From: CAMCHP01 sp036835325
GTDB taxonomy: Bacteria; Bacteroidota; Bacteroidia; Flavobacteriales_D; Sanyastnellaceae
Reading direction: 5' to 3'
Length of the DNA: 64,000 nt
Assembly (NCBI GenBank): GCA_036835325.1
Contig: DAITMF010000008.1
Span: 1 to 64,000, forward strand
Every line of letters starts with the position of its first letter. Within the stretch, counting starts at the first letter, position 1. The translations under genes were made by a program, and so were the position numbers. Shown here piece after piece: positions 1 to 7,661 of the stretch. The notes under the pieces are model-generated. The model ran no database searches. It worked only from the letters and a program-made list of their open reading frames with translations, and was not told the DNA's origin.

Positions 1-232
1 ACCGTCGTGGCTGTGTTTTTTACGGTTGATTTGGGTTTTTCGGCCGGATTTTGTAAGGTTATTATAGCCCACCTCCCCTGACGTGGCAAATCTACGTCCT
101 CCCAAAATACGGTTCAACTTTTGCACGGAGCTCTTTACCTGTGTTGACCTTTTCTTTGCCGCTGTGCGGTAGCCGTGTGGCGCACGCTGCCCGATCGCCT
201 TTGCAAAGTGGTTGCGCAATGCGCAGTTGTTC

Positions 233-270
233 CGGTTCCGAAAATTTCAAAAATGTTTTTTGCGGAACCG
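233..270. repeat. inverted repeat, 8-bp arms
   Basis: CGGTTCCG at 233-240 is the exact reverse complement of CGGAACCG at 263-270, with a 22-base AT-rich spacer. It has A and T runs just inside the arms that could lengthen the stem. There is no T-tract directly after the right arm, so it is not a typical terminator. It lies inside the repeat-like spacer. Confidence 0.6.
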
Positions 271-297
271 AATGCATCCGCTTCGGCTTTAGATGTC

Positions 298-343
298 GCC
301 CCAAAACAGCATACAGTTTGAGTATTGAGCAAGAGGAAACTCC
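298..343 (+). repeat. imperfect direct repeat, copy 1
   Basis: This copy starts GCCCCAAAACAG and ends with the shared core AGTATTGAGCAAGAGG and AAACTCC. A second copy lies at 430-475 in the same orientation, differing by small indels. It is non-coding and lies upstream of the AGMO-like gene. Confidence 0.6.
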
Positions 344-429
344 AACATTCTCCGTGTACTCCCAAAACTCTGTGTTAAAAAAAACCGCGAGCGAAGCGAG
401 CAAGAATTCCCATAATCGGCGGCAGCGAA

Positions 430-475
430 GCCCCAAAAACAGTTTAGAGCAAGAGTATTGAGCAAGAGGAACTCC
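430..475 (+). repeat. imperfect direct repeat, copy 2
   Basis: Second copy of the 298-343 element. It shares GCCCCAAAA at its left end and AGTATTGAGCAAGAGG plus AACTCC at its right end. It ends about 28 bases before the -7 promoter box at 503-510. Confidence 0.6.
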
Positions 476-502
476 ACATCCCCAAATGTCTACCGCTCTT
501 CG

Positions 503-510
503 TACCTTTG
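503..510 (+). promoter_or_regulatory. -7 promoter box TACCTTTG for the AGMO-like operon
   Basis: Exact match to the Bacteroidota -7 consensus TAnnTTTG. It overlaps the TTG at 508 that opens the longest frame, so transcription should start downstream of that TTG. This favours the in-frame GTG at 535 as the translation start. Confidence 0.6.
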
Positions 511-534
511 AACAAACAGCAAATACCGCGAGCC

Positions 535-1788
535 GTGGAGTCTGTCAACCTCGATGTGGTAATCCTCAGTATACCGATCTTCTTCGGACTCATCCTCATT
601 GAGCTGATTTACGACGCCATCCAACGCCGCAAAAACCACCGCGGCAGCTACCGCCTCAACGACGCGTTTACCAACATCTCCTGCGGCATCATCGACCAAA
701 CCACCGGCGTGTTCGCCAAAGTGGTCACCGTTACCGCCTACGCGCTGGTGTACCAGTTCTTCGTCGACAAGTTGCCCTACACCATCCCCGGCAACTGGGC
801 AACCTACGCGCTCTGCTTCGTCGCCGCCGATTTCGCCTATTACTGGTCGCACCGCCTCAGCCACCAAGTCAACCTCTTCTGGACAGGCCACGTCGTCCAC
901 CACCAAAGCGAAGACTACAACCTCTCCGTGGCGCTGCGCCAAGGCGCATTCCAAAAAATGCTCATGTTTTGGGTCTACCTGCCCCTCGCCGCACTCGGTT
1001 TTCCTACCGAATGGTTCGTGGTGAGCATGGGCTTCAACCTGCTCTACCAATTCTGGATCCATACCGAATACGTCGAAAAACTCGGTGTGCTCGAGTACGT
1101 CCTCAACACGCCGTCGCACCACCGGGTGCACCACGGACGAAACCCCAAGTACATCGACAAAAACCACGCCGGTGTGTTCATCATCTGGGACCGCCTACTC
1201 GGCACCTTCCAGGAAGAAGAAGAACGCCCAACCTACGGCATTACGCGTCCGCTCAACACCTTCAACCCGGTCATGGCGCACGTACAACCCTTCGCCGACC
1301 TCTGGCGCGATACGCGGGCCATCGACAACTGGAAAGACCGCCTGCGCTTCCTCTTCGCACCGCCCGGCTGGTACCCCGAGCACCTCGGAGGCGTTAAAGC
1401 ACCGCCCGAAATTACCGGCGACGAGGTCAAGTACGATCGCCAGCTGCCCTTGGCCATCAATGTGTACCTGCTCGCACAGTATGCCGTGGTGGTAGGCTTC
1501 ACTGCCGTGTTCCTCTTTACCTTTGCCAAGTACACAAACGCGGTAAATGCAGTGTTTTTGGCCATCATCCTCTTTCATGTTTTCTTGCTGGGCATGCTCT
1601 TCGACAAGCGCAAACCTGCGCGCTACTTCGAAGTACTTCGCCAACTGAGCATGATGGTGACGTCGGTCTGGATTGCCTTCGGCCTCAACCAAAACACCTT
1701 CGGGTACGCTGTACTCATCGCAACACTCATTGGCTCGGCATGGTTTGTGCTGCTGTGGTCAAAAAACGCTTGGAATGGAAAAACGTGA
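535..1788 (+). CDS. alkylglycerol monooxygenase-like membrane hydroxylase (sterol desaturase/fatty acid hydroxylase superfamily)
   Basis: Predicted integral-membrane di-iron hydroxylase. Numbering from the upstream TTG at 508, the histidine motifs are HRLSH at 115-119, HVVHH at 128-132, a WIHTE motif around H185, and HHRVHH at 204-209. The stretch after the second cluster (SEDYNLSVALRQG), the FNLLYQFWIH segment and the IDKNHAGVFIIWD segment match my memory of animal alkylglycerol monooxygenase (AGMO/TMEM195), which cleaves ether lipids using tetrahydrobiopterin. Several C-terminal membrane helices follow (about 310-425), as in AGMO. The start is uncertain: TTG 508 lies inside the promoter box, so GTG 535 is preferred. 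Its end overlaps the YhhN gene by 14 bases, so the two are probably co-translated. It could instead be a general sterol-desaturase-family protein with another lipid substrate. Confidence 0.85.
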   Translation: MESVNLDVVILSIPIFFGLILIELIYDAIQRRKNHRGSYRLNDAFTNISCGIIDQTTGVFAKVVTVTAYALVYQFFVDKLPYTIPGNWATYALCFVAADFAYYWSHRLSHQVNLFWTGHVVHHQSEDYNLSVALRQGAFQKMLMFWVYLPLAALGFPTEWFVVSMGFNLLYQFWIHTEYVEKLGVLEYVLNTPSHHRVHHGRNPKYIDKNHAGVFIIWDRLLGTFQEEEERPTYGITRPLNTFNPVMAHVQPFADLWRDTRAIDNWKDRLRFLFAPPGWYPEHLGGVKAPPEITGDEVKYDRQLPLAINVYLLAQYAVVVGFTAVFLFTFAKYTNAVNAVFLAIILFHVFLLGMLFDKRKPARYFEVLRQLSMMVTSVWIAFGLNQNTFGYAVLIATLIGSAWFVLLWSKNAWNGKT

Positions 1789-2515
1789 ACAACGCTTCTT
1801 CATCGCCTACCTGATTTGGGCCGTGGTCGAACTCGTGGCACAGCTCTACCGCGAAAACCACCCAATCGCGCACGGAGTTGTCAAAAGCATCCTCATGCCC
1901 ATTCTCATCGCGCTGGTGGCCACCACACCGCGACCCATTGGCATCAAAATCCGGCTGCTCTTGCTCACCTCGCTCTTCTTCTCGTGGGCCGGCGATGTTC
2001 TGCTAATCTTCGACGACATCAACCTTGTGCCCGCGCTTAGCGACCGCGAAACCTTCTTCATGGCCGGCCTCGGCGGCTTCTTGGTTGCGCAGGTGCTCTA
2101 CATCGTCATCTTCACCCTGCACAGCAAACGCAATGAAAAACGCTCGGTGCTTATCAGTCAGCCCCTCATTGCAGTGGTTATGCTGATTGTATCGGGCATC
2201 ATCTTCAAAGAACTGTTCTTCGAAAGCGACAACGGTGTGCCCAACCACATGACAGTACCTGTTCTGCTCTACGGAGTGGCACTCACCGGCATGGTACTAA
2301 GCGCCTTGAATCGACGAGGCCGCACCCATGAACTCAGCTTCTGGCTGGTGAGCTTCGGCGCGTTCTCCTTCCTCCTCTCCGATACCCTCATCGCCTTCGA
2401 TCACTTTCACACGCCCATCGATGGTATGTACGTCATGACCACCTACATGATCGCCCAAGGCACCATCGTGCTGGGCCTCCTCCTGCACAAAGAGCGCCGC
2501 GAAGTCGCTGCATGA
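1775..2515 (+). CDS. YhhN/TMEM86 family membrane protein, putative lysoplasmalogenase
   Basis: A 246-residue protein of about eight hydrophobic segments with the YhhN-type pattern: an SWAGDVLL motif with Asp in the third segment, FFMAGLGGFLVAQVLYI in the next, and a late SDTLIAFDHF motif. Family members (human TMEM86A/B) hydrolyse the vinyl-ether bond of lysoplasmalogens; most bacterial YhhN proteins are untested. ATG 1775 is chosen because the protein begins there with MEKREQRFF. The longer frame upstream reads through the preceding gene out of phase. It overlaps the AGMO-like gene by 14 bases, which supports a shared role in ether-lipid turnover (inference). Confidence 0.85.
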   Translation: MEKREQRFFIAYLIWAVVELVAQLYRENHPIAHGVVKSILMPILIALVATTPRPIGIKIRLLLLTSLFFSWAGDVLLIFDDINLVPALSDRETFFMAGLGGFLVAQVLYIVIFTLHSKRNEKRSVLISQPLIAVVMLIVSGIIFKELFFESDNGVPNHMTVPVLLYGVALTGMVLSALNRRGRTHELSFWLVSFGAFSFLLSDTLIAFDHFHTPIDGMYVMTTYMIAQGTIVLGLLLHKERREVAA

Positions 2516-2685
2516 CCCGCTTTCACACGCTGACGCTCGACAATGCTGCGCCGCACGAAGTGGCCTACCTCTACGGCTACTCCGGCGCTGACCACGCCCT
2601 CTTCGCGTATTTTCTGCCTCACCGAAACGCCTTTATCACGTACTTCTTTGCACGCACCTTTTCTGAAAGTGGGCATTGCCTTTGA
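2512..2685 (+). CDS. small hypothetical ORF, possibly the 5' part of a broken gene
   Basis: A 57-residue frame whose ATG overlaps the TGA of the YhhN gene (ATGA), the arrangement used by coupled genes elsewhere in this window. It begins MTRFHTLTLDNAAPHEVAYL and has coding-like composition up to about residue 50. It ends at TGA 2683-2685. The same frame then stays open to 2967 with further protein-like sequence (LRELAVFLDAHERHLIPS). The simplest readings are a real small protein, or a gene of about 150 codons interrupted by one stop. I do not recognise a family. Confidence 0.4.
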   Translation: MTRFHTLTLDNAAPHEVAYLYGYSGADHALFAYFLPHRNAFITYFFARTFSESGHCL

Positions 2686-2967
2686 AGCGTTGGGGATGAA
2701 TGTTTTTTGGGGGATGGATGGATGCCGCAGCCGCCGCACGCACTACTTCCCGATACCACTTGGCCAGCACTCCGCACTTTTTTAGGTGACCGAGCGGATG
2801 CGTTCGCTCACAACCCCGAAGAAGGCCTCCGTGAGTTGGCCGTTTTTTTGGATGCGCACGAGCGCCACCTCATCCCTTCCCAACAGGAAAACGCGAAGCA
2901 CATTTGCCTGCGGTGTCCCAATTGTGCAAGTTTGCGTGCACAAGCCGATGTAACTTGCACGGCTTAA
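2686..2967 (+). pseudogene. possible downstream remnant, in frame with 2512-2685
   Basis: This is the open continuation, in the same frame, after the TGA at 2683. It encodes about 93 residues with an acidic helix-like stretch near the middle. The segment carries a TTTTTTGGGGGATGGATGGATG run (2702-2724) of a type that follows terminator-like sequence elsewhere in the window, which argues that it may simply be non-coding. No start with an evident signal is visible. Confidence 0.25.
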
Positions 2968-2976
2968 CCCATCGTC

Positions 2977-4164
2977 ATGAAACAGCTTGCTCTCTCTATT
3001 CTGCTTCTCGTTCAGCTCACTGCGGCTGCACAGTTTCAGGTGTACCACCGCGATACACTGGTCATTGATTCAACGGTGTATCCTGAACTGTCGGTGATTG
3101 ACCTGCAAGTGCCAGATGTACTCCGCTACGCTGAAGGCGCTTCATACAAAATGCCGCTGATCATACTGTTCGACCGGCAAAATGCATCAACCTACGAATA
3201 CAACCTGTCAACGATCAACTACCTGACGGGTGCTGGCGGACAAATGCCTCCCGTGATATCAGCCGGCATTGAATTTCCTCAAGAAACCCGTTTGGCGATG
3301 ACCCGGGCCGACCTCCCCGACGAAAACGGCGAAACCGGCACGCAACGCACGGCGCGCTACCTGTTCACCGAGGTCATTCCTGCCATCAAGGCGCGCTACC
3401 CGGGCATCACCGACATCATCATCGTCGGACATTCGCGCACTGCGCACCTTGTCAACTGGCTGGCCATTCACGAACACCAACGCTTCCACGCGGCCTTGTC
3501 GTTCAGCGGATTTATTGAAGAAGCCACCGACTGGGATGCCTTCGAAGCCCTGGCAAGAACGCCCATGAAACGTCCGTTCCACTTCTGCTTCACCGCCGGC
3601 GAGTCGTACGAAGAAGTCACCTACCTCGATGATTGTCAGCGGATGGATTCTATCCTCTCAAAAAAACCTGCTGAAAGCCTGCTTGCGCATCGCTTCACCA
3701 CAAACCTGCATGCCAACCACATCACCAACTACGGTATGTCGTTTGCCCAAAGCATGATCTACCTGTTTGGCGACTACAGCCAATTGCTGGGCAAGTGGTT
3801 CTTCGAACGGATAAAAACGCTCAATCCGGCAGAGGCCATCAAGGTGTACCGTGAAGAGTTGGCAGCAATGAACTTTCGCTTCTCACCCTCCGATACGCAC
3901 ATGTATTCGTTGGGGAGTCAGTTTCTCTTCGAAAAACCCGATCCGCAAGCCATACGCGACTTCATGCGTTACGGACTATCAGCCATGCCCAAAGACCCCG
4001 GACTGTGGCTGTTTTTGGCTGAAGCATCCAGTCTTGATGGCAATGAAACCGAAAAGGCCAAGGCTATTGAGGGCTACCACGAGGCGATGAAAAAAGTGAA
4101 AGGCCTTACCGCAGAAGAGCGGGAAGACCTTTCAAATTGGTATTTGGAGCTTACAGCACCTTAG
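2977..4164 (+). CDS. secreted alpha/beta-hydrolase (putative esterase, esterase D/IroE type)
   Basis: A 395-residue protein with an N-terminal signal peptide (hydrophobic residues 4-18, cleavage near AAA-QF). The nucleophile elbow is VGHSRTAH with Ser153. A probable catalytic His is in HANHITNYG (about 247-255), as in COG2819-type esterases. The domain order is an N-terminal strand domain, a LIILFDRQN segment typical of feruloyl/enterochelin-esterase folds, the hydrolase core, and a C-terminal helical region of about 130 residues that may be TPR-like. It probably acts in the periplasm or outside the cell; the substrate is unknown. It is convergent with the subtilisin-like gene, and the two stop codons overlap in TTAG at 4161-4164. 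Confidence 0.8.
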   Translation: MKQLALSILLLVQLTAAAQFQVYHRDTLVIDSTVYPELSVIDLQVPDVLRYAEGASYKMPLIILFDRQNASTYEYNLSTINYLTGAGGQMPPVISAGIEFPQETRLAMTRADLPDENGETGTQRTARYLFTEVIPAIKARYPGITDIIIVGHSRTAHLVNWLAIHEHQRFHAALSFSGFIEEATDWDAFEALARTPMKRPFHFCFTAGESYEEVTYLDDCQRMDSILSKKPAESLLAHRFTTNLHANHITNYGMSFAQSMIYLFGDYSQLLGKWFFERIKTLNPAEAIKVYREELAAMNFRFSPSDTHMYSLGSQFLFEKPDPQAIRDFMRYGLSAMPKDPGLWLFLAEASSLDGNETEKAKAIEGYHEAMKKVKGLTAEEREDLSNWYLELTAP

Positions 4165-6734
4165 TTGCAGGGCACTGCAAACAATCCGAGGAAGACAATC
4201 ACGTCGGTTCCGTTTGACACCTCATCGCCGTTCATGTCGGTCACACAGTTAAGCGTGCAGCCAAATTCGGCAATCATGATCAACAAGTCGGTTACGTTGC
4301 GCACCTGGTCTCCATTGAAGTCGCCCATGCACACTGCACAGCTCGCGTACTCGCATGAGCCATCGTCGCACGCAGCAATCGGATTGTAGTTGCACGCTGT
4401 TACGTCTGTACAACCCGTTTCCGATGTACCTCCACAGTTTCCACAGGCATCGTTGTACAGGCACGAGCCATTGTCGCATTGCGCAGCGGCATCGTAGTTG
4501 CAGGCATTGGTATCGGTGCAGCCCTCAACGCATCCACCGCAGGTGCCCACAACCCCGGGATTCACGCCAGCATCGGCATCGTTGCAATCGGTGTTGTCAT
4601 TGACGTACGCACAATTCAAATTGGCCAGCGTAAAGGTGGTACCACCGGGGCGGCTCCCTGTTCCCAGAACGAAGCCGGTTCCGGTGGCTAGTGTGTACGC
4701 CGGGGTGTTATCGTTGAACTGGCCCTGTGTTTCAATAAAGAATGAAAACGGCCCGTTGGTGCTGTTCACGGTAGCGTTAAAGTTGCCTCCGCCGCCGGTG
4801 TTGGGGTAGCCGCCGCCCGAAAGAATAACAGTGTTTGACGCATCGCTCAGTGTCCAGCTCGTTTCATCGAGCCATCCGGTGCTTGAAATGGTCACCACGA
4901 TGCTTCCATCGCATGGGTTTTGGCACAAGGCTGCTCCGTTCTCATCGCCGAAGCCATCGCCGTCGGCATCAACAAACCAGCCGATACCGGTTGCACAACT
5001 GCCATCGTCGCACACGGCGGCGGGGTCGAAGTTGCACGCCGCTGGGTCAGTGCAGCCTGTCGCGACCGGAGCATTGGTGACGTTGTTCAGCGATACGTTG
5101 CAATCGGCGTTGCCAATGAATTGAATGGTCAGGTCAACGTCGCTGCCCAGTGGGTAATTCCCAAAGCTGTAGTTGCCCGCCGGTTGGTTGCTCACCACGG
5201 CTGACGCAGCGCCTCCATTGACGCTCGCCAGCACGGTGTACTGACCTACAGTGTCGCCGTTCACAATACTGAGGTTCACGCTGAAGGTGTTGTTTGCACA
5301 GTTCACACTTGTGGTAGCGCTTGCACTGGGCTGACATGGGTTAGTCACGCATTGGTCAAGCAAGAGGTTCATGCTCGCAAAAGCGTTGATGCGGCCTCCG
5401 GTAGCCACTTCGGCGGCGAGGTTCGGAATCAGATCAACACCATCGTACAATGCGTTGCGCACCATGTCGGCCCCGGCCTGCGGATTGCTTTTCACCAAGT
5501 CGATAAACGACTGGCAGGGAATGCTGTACAAGAGCGCAATCACACCTGCGGTGAGCGGTGTGGCGAAGGAAGTCCCTGAAGTCGTCGTATACCCGCTGGT
5601 GCCACTTGTAGTGCGCACACTTTCGCCGGGTGCTGCCACGTCGATGCTCACTACGCCAAAGCCCGAGAAGGTGCGCACGTCGTTGTGGTTGCTTGCGGTT
5701 ACAGCGACCATGTACGGACTGGTGCACGCCGTTGGCATGTCGCCCACTTGATCAATGTTGACGTTGTTGTTGGCCGTGGCTCCGCAGCTGAGAATGCCCG
5801 CTTCGCCCATGGTGTCGTAAAATTCGCACCACACAGGGAAATTGGCCGCGTTGGCATTGTCAATGCCCCAACTTGAATTGGTGGCCACCACGAATGCACC
5901 TTGCGCACCGTTGGTGGTGTTGTAGAGTACGCGCATGTCGTAGGCGTATCCGTACGATGCGAGCACGTTGGCCGTTGTGAGCGAACCCACCGTAACCACC
6001 ATCATTTTAACATCCCAGTTTGCGCCGGTCGCACCGAGGGCATTGTTGCCCCGTGCACCGATCATACCGGCCACGTTCGTTCCGTGGTTTCCTGAGAAAA
6101 TTTCGTCGTTGTTGGCGTCTGGGTTCCAGCCGAAATAATCGTCAACATAGCCATTGCCGTCGTCATCAATGCCGTTGTCGGGAATTTCTTGGGTGTTGAT
6201 CCAATGGTTTGGAGCAAGATCAGGGTGGTTCATGTTGGCACCTTCGATGATGCACACTACGATGTCATCGTTGTCAGCCGTTTGGCCGCCCGTGGTAATG
6301 TCCCACGCTTCAGTGGTGCTCACATCGGCGCCTGCCGTACCGCCGGTTTGGCCGGTGTTGCGGTGGTGCCATTGGGCGTTGAATTCAGGGTCATTCGGAA
6401 GGGTCTCGCGCATGGTGACCGTGTAGTTGAGTTGCGCTGCGCGGACTTCCTTCAGGTTTTGCACCTGACGGAGGATGCTTTGTGTGGTCGCCGCGTCGGC
6501 GTTTACAGTAAGCAAGTAAATGCCTGCGCTTTTGGCGAGTTCTTGCTCGACTTCCAGTCGGATGGCTCCGCCGGTACTTCGGGCAATTTGGCCAGTAATG
6601 GTTTCGGGTCGCACCCCTTTGTGAGCCATCACAATGATTTCTCCCGGAATGAAGTTTTGGGCGTTCGTTGCAAGCACTAAAGCAAAGACGAACAGCACAG
6701 CGGCCATGCCGCGCAAGATGTTAAGTCGTTTCAT
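4161..6734 (-). CDS. secreted S8 (subtilisin-like) peptidase with Cys-rich calcium-type repeats
   Basis: An 857-residue protein with a signal peptide (about 1-25), a propeptide-like region and an S8 domain of about 120-410. His217 is in GNHGTNVAG, the oxyanion Asn is near 286 in ATNSSWG, and Ser389 is in SGTSFATP. The usual catalytic Asp of the IDTG motif is Glu164 here (VCIIEGANMNHPDL). After the protease come beta-rich regions, three copies of a GCTDxxACNYxPxAxxDDGSC repeat, and a C-terminal MNGDEVSNGTDVIVFLGLF unit resembling a dockerin/EF-hand calcium loop. No classic T9SS C-terminal domain is visible. It starts at ATG 6734 and follows the toxin-antitoxin pair on the same strand after 67 bases. 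Confidence 0.85.
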   Translation of the reverse strand: MKRLNILRGMAAVLFVFALVLATNAQNFIPGEIIVMAHKGVRPETITGQIARSTGGAIRLEVEQELAKSAGIYLLTVNADAATTQSILRQVQNLKEVRAAQLNYTVTMRETLPNDPEFNAQWHHRNTGQTGGTAGADVSTTEAWDITTGGQTADNDDIVVCIIEGANMNHPDLAPNHWINTQEIPDNGIDDDGNGYVDDYFGWNPDANNDEIFSGNHGTNVAGMIGARGNNALGATGANWDVKMMVVTVGSLTTANVLASYGYAYDMRVLYNTTNGAQGAFVVATNSSWGIDNANAANFPVWCEFYDTMGEAGILSCGATANNNVNIDQVGDMPTACTSPYMVAVTASNHNDVRTFSGFGVVSIDVAAPGESVRTTSGTSGYTTTSGTSFATPLTAGVIALLYSIPCQSFIDLVKSNPQAGADMVRNALYDGVDLIPNLAAEVATGGRINAFASMNLLLDQCVTNPCQPSASATTSVNCANNTFSVNLSIVNGDTVGQYTVLASVNGGAASAVVSNQPAGNYSFGNYPLGSDVDLTIQFIGNADCNVSLNNVTNAPVATGCTDPAACNFDPAAVCDDGSCATGIGWFVDADGDGFGDENGAALCQNPCDGSIVVTISSTGWLDETSWTLSDASNTVILSGGGYPNTGGGGNFNATVNSTNGPFSFFIETQGQFNDNTPAYTLATGTGFVLGTGSRPGGTTFTLANLNCAYVNDNTDCNDADAGVNPGVVGTCGGCVEGCTDTNACNYDAAAQCDNGSCLYNDACGNCGGTSETGCTDVTACNYNPIAACDDGSCEYASCAVCMGDFNGDQVRNVTDLLIMIAEFGCTLNCVTDMNGDEVSNGTDVIVFLGLFAVPCN

Positions 6735-6801
6735 GGTATCGGTTTCTCCCTAGATCGAACCCTAAATATACGCAAAATTCTTAAAATGGATGCGTCACGA
6801 T

Positions 6802-7146
6802 TCACCGTTCGTCGCGCGGCGCATCCCATTCTATTGTTATGTCGACACGTCCGCCCAAACCTTTCTCAACAATTTCATACAACGTCTTGAGGGTGATGTT
6901 GCTACCATCATTCTCGACACGGCTTATGTAGGCGCGTTTCTTCTCTACGCGCTGCGCCAGCTCCTCTTGGGTCAACGCCATGTGTTCCCTTGCCTGCCGA
7001 AGCAATAAGCCAATGCTAAAGGCTTCAGCCTCCCGGTTAAGCTCCTGACGTCGTTCGGTGCAGGAAGCGCCGTAGACTTCGTCCTTCACAACACCCCATG
7101 ATTTTACTGTGCGTCGGTTCTGACGAGTTTCACTTTTTCGATTCAT
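6802..7146 (-). CDS. HigA-like antitoxin, XRE-family helix-turn-helix protein
   Basis: A 114-residue protein with a helix-turn-helix at about 50-85 (LTQEELAQRVEKKRAYISRVE) and the Bacteroidota HigA ending (ITLKTLYEIVEKGLGGRVDI). It should bind its own promoter and neutralise the upstream toxin. Its start at ATG 7146 overlaps the toxin 3' end by 17 bases. The toxin-first order is that of HigBA systems. The antitoxin frame is intact although the toxin is frameshifted. Confidence 0.85.
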   Translation of the reverse strand: MNRKSETRQNRRTVKSWGVVKDEVYGASCTERRQELNREAEAFSIGLLLRQAREHMALTQEELAQRVEKKRAYISRVENDGSNITLKTLYEIVEKGLGGRVDITIEWDAPRDER

Positions 7147-7470
7147 AGTATTCGTTCATCATCTTGAGCGCGCGTACCATTTCACGACGCGGCGTTTTTT
7201 GCGACTTCTTTTGAAAGGCACTCAAAAAAACAACCAGCCGATCGTTGTCAAAACAGCAAAACACCCTCCAAATGTTGGTTCCAAGCTGAATACGTGCTTC
7301 ATAGAGCCCGGGAAAACCAATAACTGAACGTATGTAGTGCTGAGGAATTCGCTCAAGCAATTCAATGCTTCAATAACCTTGTAAATTTTGTCTTGAACAC
7401 GTTTCGGCTGCTGAACTAAGAACTTCTCAAACGAATCACCAAAGAAAACGACTTGCCGATAGCGCTTCAT
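7130..7470 (-). pseudogene. HigB-like toxin (Gp49/RelE superfamily) interrupted by a frameshift
   Basis: Two overlapping frames together spell one HigB-type protein. The 5' frame (7470 to about 7362) gives MKRYRQVVFFGDSFEKFLVQ and continues to KVIEALN. The 3' frame (about 7360 to 7130) gives LLERIPQHYIRSVIGFPGLY and continues through WRVFCCF and FQKKSQKTPRREM to the end. The join needs one more base near 7360-7362, where AATTG would be AATTTG in an intact gene. The 3' part carries the conserved toxin core. Alternatives are a real inactivating deletion, a sequencing error in a short T run, or programmed frameshifting. The start lies just after a TACATTTG box. Confidence 0.75.
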
Positions 7471-7472
7471 AG

Positions 7473-7503
7473 CAAATGTAACTTAAAAGTATCATATTAA
7501 CAA
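7473..7503 (-). promoter_or_regulatory. promoter of the HigBA-like locus (TTG-N20-TACATTTG)
   Basis: On the minus strand, TTG (7503-7501) and TACATTTG (7480-7473) are 20 bases apart, a good match to the Bacteroidota -33/-7 arrangement. The ATG at 7470 begins two bases after the -7 box, so the transcript would be leaderless or start inside the gene. Confidence 0.6.
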
Positions 7504-7630
7504 GCGACAGCAAACTAGTTCACACCAAAACACCCCCAACAAGCGCGAACTCCAGAACTTTACCAACGCTTGTCATTTCTTTGCAACTGTAGGTGACGCC
7601 TTTGCACTGCATGGAGCACCAAGGAATTTG

Positions 7631-7638
7631 TACCTTCG
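7631..7638 (+). promoter_or_regulatory. -7 box TACCTTCG for the aminotransferase operon
   Basis: One mismatch from TAnnTTTG, 23 bases before ATG 7662. A TTTG at 7601-7604 could serve as -33, though the 26-base spacing is long. Confidence 0.4.
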
Positions 7639-7661
7639 CGTTCGCTTCGACTGAAGGTCTC

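Larger units (their letters stand above)
1..507. other. repeat-rich intergenic region, no supported gene
   Basis: No reading frame here looks like a protein family. Long frames exist on both strands over the same bases (about 141-461 plus, 92-436 minus), but they are low-complexity translations of repeat DNA. The stretch holds an 8-bp inverted repeat (233-240/263-270), an imperfect direct repeat (298-343/430-475) and a GCGAGCGAAGCGAGC-type run at 387-401. Translations of this kind resemble spurious short ORFs that I recall in other Flavobacteriia genomes; that is memory, not a search. A partial minus-strand gene entering from the left edge cannot be excluded for bases 1-70. Confidence 0.6.

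Noticed and set aside
92..461. Long overlapping frames on both strands in the left spacer as real genes
   Set aside because: They are low-complexity translations of repeat DNA, overlap each other, and show no family motif or signal.
490..1692. Long minus-strand frames opposite the AGMO-like gene
   Set aside because: They are shadows created by codon bias of the plus-strand gene; their translations lack family motifs.
4165..5100. Tandem DNA repeats or CRISPR-like array in the protease 3' region
   Set aside because: The periodicity comes from three encoded Cys-rich protein repeats; spacing is irregular and the frame is open.
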